From contig JAGTRL010000002.1 of NCBI GenBank assembly GCA_018261815.1, positions 1-49,003 on the forward strand: a stretch of DNA of 49,003 bases, read 5' to 3'. Under the pieces are notes generated by a model. It saw nothing but the letters and a program-made list of their open reading frames with translations. It did not search any database and was not told where the DNA came from. Below are positions 45,327 to 49,003 of the stretch, in pieces. The position numbers were made by a program, and so were the translations under genes. Numbering within the stretch: the first letter of the stretch is position 1; each line of letters starts with the position of its first letter. Source of the DNA: Pseudomonadota bacterium. Its GTDB lineage: Bacteria > Pseudomonadota > Gammaproteobacteria > Burkholderiales > Burkholderiaceae_C.

Positions 45327-45879
45327 GCAGCTTGTTGACCAGTTCGGCGGTGCTGGCCGCGCCCGCCTTGCGCATCAGCCGGGCGCGGTAGACGTCCACC
45401 GTGCGCGGGCTGATGTCCAGGCGCTTGCCGATCAGCTTGCTCGTCAGCCCGTCGATCAGCAGCGCGGCGATCTCGCGCTCTCGCGCGGTGAAATCCACCT
45501 TCAGCGCGCGCCGCGACGACAGGTCCTCGAAGGCCCAGATGCCGGCGGCATGCGGCTGCCGCGGGTCCAGCGCACGGCCGCTGACATGGCACCAGAAGAG
45601 CTCGCCGGCTCGGCTGCTGCCCAGGCGCTTCATCACCCGGTCGTCGGCATACCAACCGCTGGCATCCAGGCTCGCGACGATGCGTTGGCCGGTGCGCTCG
45701 TACTCGGCCTGCGTCGGGTACAGGCATTCGAAGGACTGGCCCACCATCTGCTCGCGCGTGGCGCCGAAGATCGCCAGCGCCTGGCGGTTGCAGTCGATCA
45801 TCAGCCGCTGGCGCGACAGCACCAAGCCGATCGGCGCCAGCTCGAAGGCGGTTCGGTAGTCCAGCTGGCCGGTGTTCAC
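45316..45879 (-). CDS. PAS-LuxR transcriptional regulator
   Basis: A 187-residue protein: an N-terminal PAS domain (about 8-125: FELAPIGLVLSRQRLMIDCNRQALAIFG) and a C-terminal LuxR HTH (FTAREREIAALLIDGLTSKLIGKRL and SPRTVDVYRARLMRK). The start is GTG 45879, sharing GTGA with the upstream thioesterase stop, so the two are coupled. PAS-LuxR proteins sense a ligand or redox cue. The divergent CoA-transferase promoter with its inverted repeat (46336-46366) is a plausible target. The last 11 bases overlap the WS/DGAT gene. Confidence 0.9.
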   Translation of the reverse strand: MNTGQLDYRTAFELAPIGLVLSRQRLMIDCNRQALAIFGATREQMVGQSFECLYPTQAEYERTGQRIVASLDASGWYADDRVMKRLGSSRAGELFWCHVSGRALDPRQPHAAGIWAFEDLSSRRALKVDFTAREREIAALLIDGLTSKLIGKRLDISPRTVDVYRARLMRKAGAASTAELVNKLLSG

Positions 45880-46304
45880 ACCAGCGCGTAGGTGGTGGTA
45901 GCGTGCGCCGCCAGCTCGCCGCGCGCGTCCAGGATCTGAATCTCACCGAACACCAGCTTGCGGCCCATGCGCAGCACGCGTGCCACGACGCGCGCCGTGC
46001 CCGAATCGCCGGGGATCGGGCGCAGGAAGCTGGTCTGCAGCTGCACCGTGGTCATCGGCTGGAAGCGGCCCAGGTGCGTGCAGATGGCCAGGATCATCGC
46101 CGTGTCGGCCGCGGCCATCATCGACTGGCCGCAGAGTACGCCGCCGCCGTGCACATGCCTGGGCGCCACCGGCAGCACCAGCACCACCTCGCCCAGGCTT
46201 GCCTGCTGCAGCTGCAGGTCCAACTCGGCCACCCACGGCGCCACCACCGAGGCGAGAATGCCATGCAGGGCGTCGCGGTCGATGGCGGGGGCGGCGGTCG
46301 TCAT
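45876..46304 (-). CDS. PaaI-type acyl-CoA thioesterase
   Basis: A 142-residue hot-dog fold protein with the PaaI-like HVHGGGVLCGQSMMAAADTAM block and TVQLQTSFLRPIPGD. It probably hydrolyses short or aromatic acyl-CoA in the cytoplasm. It is divergent from the CoA-transferase genes (101 bases between) and coupled to the PAS-LuxR gene. Confidence 0.88.
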   Translation of the reverse strand: MTTAAPAIDRDALHGILASVVAPWVAELDLQLQQASLGEVVLVLPVAPRHVHGGGVLCGQSMMAAADTAMILAICTHLGRFQPMTTVQLQTSFLRPIPGDSGTARVVARVLRMGRKLVFGEIQILDARGELAAHATTTYALV

Positions 46305-46335
46305 GCAGCAGGCTCCGGCAGTGGATTAATCAATT

Positions 46336-46366
46336 CTACGTAATGACTACTTAAGGCATTACGTAG
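46336..46366. promoter_or_regulatory. perfect 10-bp inverted repeat in divergent promoter
   Basis: CTACGTAATG (46336-46345) and CATTACGTAG (46357-46366) are exact reverse complements around 11 bases, in an AT-rich patch between the thioesterase and CoA-transferase genes. The centre-to-centre spacing of 21 bases is two helical turns, as expected for a dimer operator. The co-located PAS-LuxR regulator is the first candidate to bind it. Confidence 0.7.
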
Positions 46367-46405
46367 TACGCTGCGCGGCTGCGACAACGCGTGAAGGACC
46401 CAGGC

Positions 46406-47116
46406 ATGAGAAAGATCTATCCCAGCGCGGCCGAGGCGCTGAAGGGCATCGTCCAGGACGGGCAGCTGATGGCCGTGGGCGGCTTCGGCCTGTGCGGCAT
46501 TCCCGAGGCGCTGATCGCCGCATTGCGCGACAGCGGCGTCAAAGGGCTGACGGTGATTTCCAACAATGCCGGCGTCGACGGCTTCGGCCTCGGCCAGTTG
46601 CTGGAGACACGCCAGATCAAGCGCATGATCTCCAGCTACGTCGGCGAGAACAAGGAATTCGAGCGCCAGTACCTGGCGGGCGAACTGGAGCTGGAATTCA
46701 CCCCGCAGGGCACGCTGGCCGAGAAGCTGCGCGCCGGCGGCGCCGGCATCCCGGCCTTCTTCACCCGCACCGGTGTGGGCACACTGGTGGCCGAAGGCAA
46801 GGAGACGCGCGAGTTCGACGGCAAGACCTACGTGATGGAGCTTGGCCTGGTGCCCGACGTGTCGCTGGGCAAGGCCTGGAAGGCGGACCAGAGCGGCAAC
46901 CTGATCTTCCGCCGCACCGCACGCAACTTCAACCCGGCCGTGATCATGGCCGGCAAGATCAGCGTGGTCGAGGTCGAGGAGATCGTGCCCACCGGCAGCT
47001 TCGATCCGGATGCGATCCACCTGCCCGGCATCTACGTGCACCGGCTGGTGCTGAACGCCACGCCGGAAAAGCGCATCGAGAAGCGCACCACCAAGCAGAA
47101 CCCGAAGGGAGCCTGA
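46406..47116 (+). CDS. scoA: 3-oxoacid CoA-transferase subunit A
   Basis: A 236-residue alpha subunit: [14 protein letters not shown] near the N-terminus, [12 protein letters not shown], and [22 protein letters not shown]. With the beta subunit it moves CoA from succinyl-CoA to a 3-oxo acid such as acetoacetate; a 3-oxoadipate-type substrate is possible. ATG 46406 has AAGGA 7 bases upstream, favoured over a GTG five codons earlier. HMG-CoA lyase in the same window makes acetoacetate, a natural link. Confidence 0.93.
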   Translation: MRKIYPSAAEALKGIVQDGQLMAVGGFGLCGIPEALIAALRDSGVKGLTVISNNAGVDGFGLGQLLETRQIKRMISSYVGENKEFERQYLAGELELEFTPQGTLAEKLRAGGAGIPAFFTRTGVGTLVAEGKETREFDGKTYVMELGLVPDVSLGKAWKADQSGNLIFRRTARNFNPAVIMAGKISVVEVEEIVPTGSFDPDAIHLPGIYVHRLVLNATPEKRIEKRTTKQNPKGA

Positions 47117-47117
47117 C

Positions 47118-47756
47118 ATGCCTTGGACCCACGATCAGATGGCCGCGCGCGCGGCCCAGGAACTGCAGGACGGGTACTACGTCAACCTGGGCATCGGCTT
47201 GCCGACGCTGGTGGCCAACTTCGTCAGCCCCGACATCGAGGTCTGGCTGCAGAGCGAGAACGGCATGCTCGGCATCGGCCCCTTCCCGGACGACGCCGAC
47301 GTCGACCCCGACCTGATCAACGCCGGCAAGCAGACCGTGACCACGCTGCCTGGCACCAGCATCTTCGGCAGCCACGACAGCTTCGGCATGATCCGCGGCG
47401 GCAAGATCAACATGGCCATCCTGGGCGCGATGCAGGTCACCGACAAGGGCGACCTGGCCAACTGGATGATTCCCGGCAAGATGGTCAAGGGCATGGGCGG
47501 CGCGATGGATCTGGTGGCCGGTGTGAAGAGCGTGGTCGTGCTGATGGAGCATGTGGCGCGCAAGAAGGACGGCGGCTTCGACCTGAAGATCCTGCCCAAG
47601 TGCACGCTGCCGCTCACCGCGGTGGGCGCGGTCGACCGCATCATCACCGACCTCGCGGTGATGGACGTTACGCCGCACGGCCTGAAGGTGGTGGAGATGG
47701 CGCCGGGCGTAACGCGCGAGGAACTGCAGACCAAGACCGGCGTGCCGCTGCAGTAG
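47118..47756 (+). CDS. scoB: 3-oxoacid CoA-transferase subunit B
   Basis: A 212-residue beta subunit with [14 protein letters not shown] and the catalytic SENG motif (E47 in [11 protein letters not shown]), where Glu forms the CoA thioester. [19 protein letters not shown] also matches the family. It starts 1 base after the scoA stop, so the subunits are made together. No clear terminator follows. Confidence 0.94.
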   Translation: MPWTHDQMAARAAQELQDGYYVNLGIGLPTLVANFVSPDIEVWLQSENGMLGIGPFPDDADVDPDLINAGKQTVTTLPGTSIFGSHDSFGMIRGGKINMAILGAMQVTDKGDLANWMIPGKMVKGMGGAMDLVAGVKSVVVLMEHVARKKDGGFDLKILPKCTLPLTAVGAVDRIITDLAVMDVTPHGLKVVEMAPGVTREELQTKTGVPLQ

Positions 47757-48000
47757 CGGTCCGGCGCGCAGGCCCTTGAAGCTGGCGGCGCGCTTGCACC
47801 GTCTTGCGGCGCCGGGCTCGGCGGCCCTGCTGGCGGCCTGCACGACAGCTCCCCCGGCCGGCGTTCCGCTGCCCTAGCCCCAATACTGTCCAGATGGAGG
47901 GATTTCGCCGACGGTCCGCCTCCATCGAAACTTCGGTTGTGGTGCACGATGGCGAGAACGCGCAAGGCGCTACCGGCGCAGGTTGACGTCGCCCATCTGA
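47757..48000. other. intergenic stretch, no gene seen
   Basis: I see no convincing gene in these 244 bases. Short open frames lack ribosome sites and family features. The stretch separates the CoA-transferase genes from the broken-gene region on the right. Confidence 0.5.
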
Positions 48001-48203
48001 TCAGTCGGGCCAGGCTTGGCGCATGCACTCGCGCATCTGGCGGTCGTCAGCCGCGGTGTCGACCATGAACCCGCTGGCGCCCAGGTATTCGGCCAGCAGC
48101 CCACGCAACGCTGGGTCGTCGTCGACCACCAGCACGCGGGGACGGTCGGGGCTCTCCCTGCGGGGCAGTCTGCTGTCGGCCCCGGCGCGTCGCCGTCAGC
48201 CAT
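48001..48203 (-). pseudogene. response regulator receiver fragment, frameshifted and truncated
   Basis: Read leftwards, one frame gives PRVLVVDDDPALRGLLAEYL, then GASGFMVDTAADDRQM and a stop (TGA at 48003-48001) after AWPD. This is the start of an OmpR/NarL-type receiver domain, with the acidic DDD pocket, cut before the phospho-accepting Asp. The likely start ATG (48203, MADGDAP) is in another frame; one base missing in the G-run near 48180 would join them. No continuation of the receiver is found past the stop. It is a non-functional remnant. Confidence 0.65.
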
Positions 48204-48450
48204 GAAACGTGCTGAAACGGATTGACACGCTGCGGCGGTCCATTGAAATCCTCACACGCCGCCATGCTCCTACAGTGTCCGGTAACCACTGCACGCGGCC
48301 AGGCAGGGCGTGTGTCCCTCCGCCAGAGACCGGTTCCAGAACATCCCAGAACGTCCGAAACAGAGCCACTTTGCGGGCGCTTTCATAGGTAGTTCTGTCG
48401 GATCACGTCCTATGGTGTTTCACAGCGTGCCTTGACAGCCCAGCCTTAGA
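48204..48450. other. intergenic stretch before integrase remnant
   Basis: There is no gene, tRNA or clear attachment site that I can recognise in these 247 bases. Base composition is visibly less GC-rich than in the preceding 47 kb, which fits the border of acquired DNA. Confidence 0.45.
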
Positions 48451-48495
48451 AGGGGCACATTTGGGGGCACAAATGCCGAACTGCTGGGGGCACAT
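48451..48495 (+). promoter_or_regulatory. three GGGGCACA repeats, candidate integrase arm sites
   Basis: AGGGGCACAT (48451-48460), GGGGGCACAA (48463-48472) and GGGGGCACAT (48486-48495) are same-orientation repeats directly before the integrase start. Short direct repeats beside an int gene are where the N-terminal arm-binding domain of tyrosine integrases docks. Confidence 0.5.
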
Positions 48496-48511
48496 CCCGG
48501 CAGAGCCAGAA

Positions 48512-48713
48512 ATGCCGCTGGCTGATGCTCAATGCCGCAATGCCAAGTGCCCGGCCCAACGAGCACGCGCGCGCTACGCAGACAGCCATGGCCTCTATCT
48601 CGAGGTACTGCCTGGCGGTGGGAAGTACTGGCGGCTGAAGTACCGTTTTGGCGGCAAGGAGAAGCGACTCGGTCTTGGCGTCTATCCGACCGTATCGCTG
48701 GCCAGAGCCCGCC
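48512..48713 (+). pseudogene. P4-type tyrosine integrase, N-terminal fragment
   Basis: From ATG 48512 the frame encodes the arm-DNA-binding (DUF4102-type) domain of P4-like integrases: PLADAQCRNAKCP, YADSHGLYLEVLPGGGKYW, RLKYRFGGKEKRLGLGVYP and TVSLARAR. Similarity stops at about residue 67; the frame continues open but reads into insertion-sequence DNA on its antisense strand. The core-binding and catalytic (R-H-R-Y) domains are absent here, so it is disrupted; they may lie beyond the element outside the window. Confidence 0.8.
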
Positions 48714-48719
48714 TGTCGC

Positions 48720-48767
48720 GAGTCGGCATAAATCGGCCACCCGGAGTCGGCATATACCGGCCACTTG
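48720..48767. repeat. tandem 24-base terminal repeats of the insertion sequence
   Basis: Two adjacent units, 48720-48743 and 48744-48767, both begin GAGTCGGCATA and contain CGGCCAC; 20 of 24 positions agree. A partial third (GAGTGGC) follows. IS21-type elements use such repeated end motifs as transposase sites. Confidence 0.75.
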
Positions 48768-48809
48768 GAGTGGCGCCGAAGGGCATCTCGAAGGACCTTG
48801 TGGACGGCG

Positions 48810-49003
48810 CTATTTTGCCGTGTGTTCGGACCCCTTTGCGGGGCTCTTGTCGAGGCCTTTTGCCAGTCCCCTTTTGGGTGCCGGCGGGACCTTCGGATCG
48901 CGGTAGGACGGCCCGTCGAGTTCCAGGCAGTAGGCGTTGTGGCGCAGCCGATCCAGCGTGGCGGAGGCCAACAGTTGGTTGGTGGCGAAGGCCTGGTCCC
49001 ATT
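48810..49003 (-). CDS. istB: IstB-like ATPase of IS21 family, C-terminal part
   Basis: Only the last 64 or so codons are inside the window; the N-terminus with the Walker motifs is to the right. Visible: WDQAFATNQLLASATLDRL, then RHNAYCLELDGPSYRDPK, the characteristic IstB end, followed by a Lys/Pro/Ala-rich tail and stop TAG (48812-48810). IstB is the AAA+ helper that directs the IstA transposase to target DNA. Confidence 0.85.
   Translation of the reverse strand, partial: WDQAFATNQLLASATLDRLRHNAYCLELDGPSYRDPKVPPAPKRGLAKGLDKSPAKGSEHTAK

Larger units (their letters stand above)
48714..49003. mobile_element. IS21-family insertion sequence, one end only
   Basis: Starts near the TGTCGCGAGT at 48714, where integrase similarity ends, and runs off the right edge. 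It carries tandem terminal repeats and the 3' end of an istB gene read leftwards. A TG terminus and repeated sub-terminal motifs are typical of IS21 ends. The exact boundary and any target duplication cannot be fixed without the other end. Confidence 0.75.

Noticed and set aside
47776-47878. Possible small lipoprotein (LLAACTTAPPAG-like stretch)
   Set aside because: The start and the lipobox-like part are in different frames, with no ribosome site; probably chance.
1-49003. CRISPR array, tRNA or rRNA genes
   Set aside because: No regularly spaced repeats and no tRNA- or rRNA-like stretch was noticed by eye; a dedicated tRNA scan would settle it.
48714-49003. Continuation of the integrase frame to the right edge
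   Set aside because: The frame is open but reads through insertion-sequence ends and the antisense strand of istB, with no integrase similarity.

Overview
The window is very GC-rich and densely packed on both strands, with many 1-4 base start/stop overlaps and near-complete coding use. Gene content suggests a metabolically versatile aerobic betaproteobacterium of the Burkholderiales (Rubrivivax/Leptothrix/Methylibium-like). This placement is inferred from gene content and protein sequence style; no rRNA or tRNA gene was seen.

Left part (1-16 kb): two paralogous MalT-type LuxR regulators face each other across a phospholipase-D-family lipoprotein gene. Then come a small cupin gene and a rightward group of hemerythrin-like protein, a 57-residue membrane or secreted peptide and a monohaem cytochrome c. 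Leftward genes follow for an MscS channel and a histone-deacetylase-family hydrolase. A rightward MoxR ATPase - DUF58 - transglutaminase/DUF3488 operon runs into a MltB-type lytic transglycosylase.

Middle part (16-27 kb): one long leftward operon for leucine/isovalerate catabolism. In transcription order it holds acyl-CoA synthetase, isovaleryl-CoA dehydrogenase, beta-carbonic anhydrase, both methylcrotonyl-CoA carboxylase subunits, HMG-CoA lyase, a glutathione S-transferase-like protein and a large CoA-transferase. An AraC-family regulator is divergent from it and overlaps an unrecognised 249-residue gene. The carbonic anhydrase sits beside the bicarbonate-using carboxylase. No methylglutaconyl-CoA hydratase gene is present here.

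Alkane and 'enolase' part (28.7-40 kb): a leftward operon of AMP-dependent CoA ligase, ketopantoate-reductase-like enzyme, APH-fold kinase and an enolase paralogue with altered catalytic residues; the last three genes overlap by ATGA. Divergent from it are a [2Fe-2S] ferredoxin and a CYP153-type alkane hydroxylase P450, then a TetR regulator and a zinc alcohol dehydrogenase. A 35-base promoter/operator element (29/35 identical) lies in front of both the ferredoxin-P450 genes and the alcohol dehydrogenase, which points to one small regulon. ETF-ubiquinone oxidoreductase and an SDR dehydrogenase follow, with a near-palindromic operator between them.

Right part (40-49 kb): YceH-family protein, thioesterase, a cysteine-synthase-like PLP enzyme, an amidase, a wax-ester-synthase/DGAT-type acyltransferase with a histone-like basic tail, a PAS-LuxR regulator, a PaaI-type thioesterase and the two subunits of a 3-oxoacid CoA-transferase. 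A perfect 10-bp inverted repeat lies in the divergent promoter before the transferase. After 47.8 kb the content changes to debris: a broken response regulator and the N-terminal piece of a P4-type integrase. An IS21-family element with a partial istB gene appears to interrupt the integrase and runs off the right edge. This looks like the border of an integrated element.
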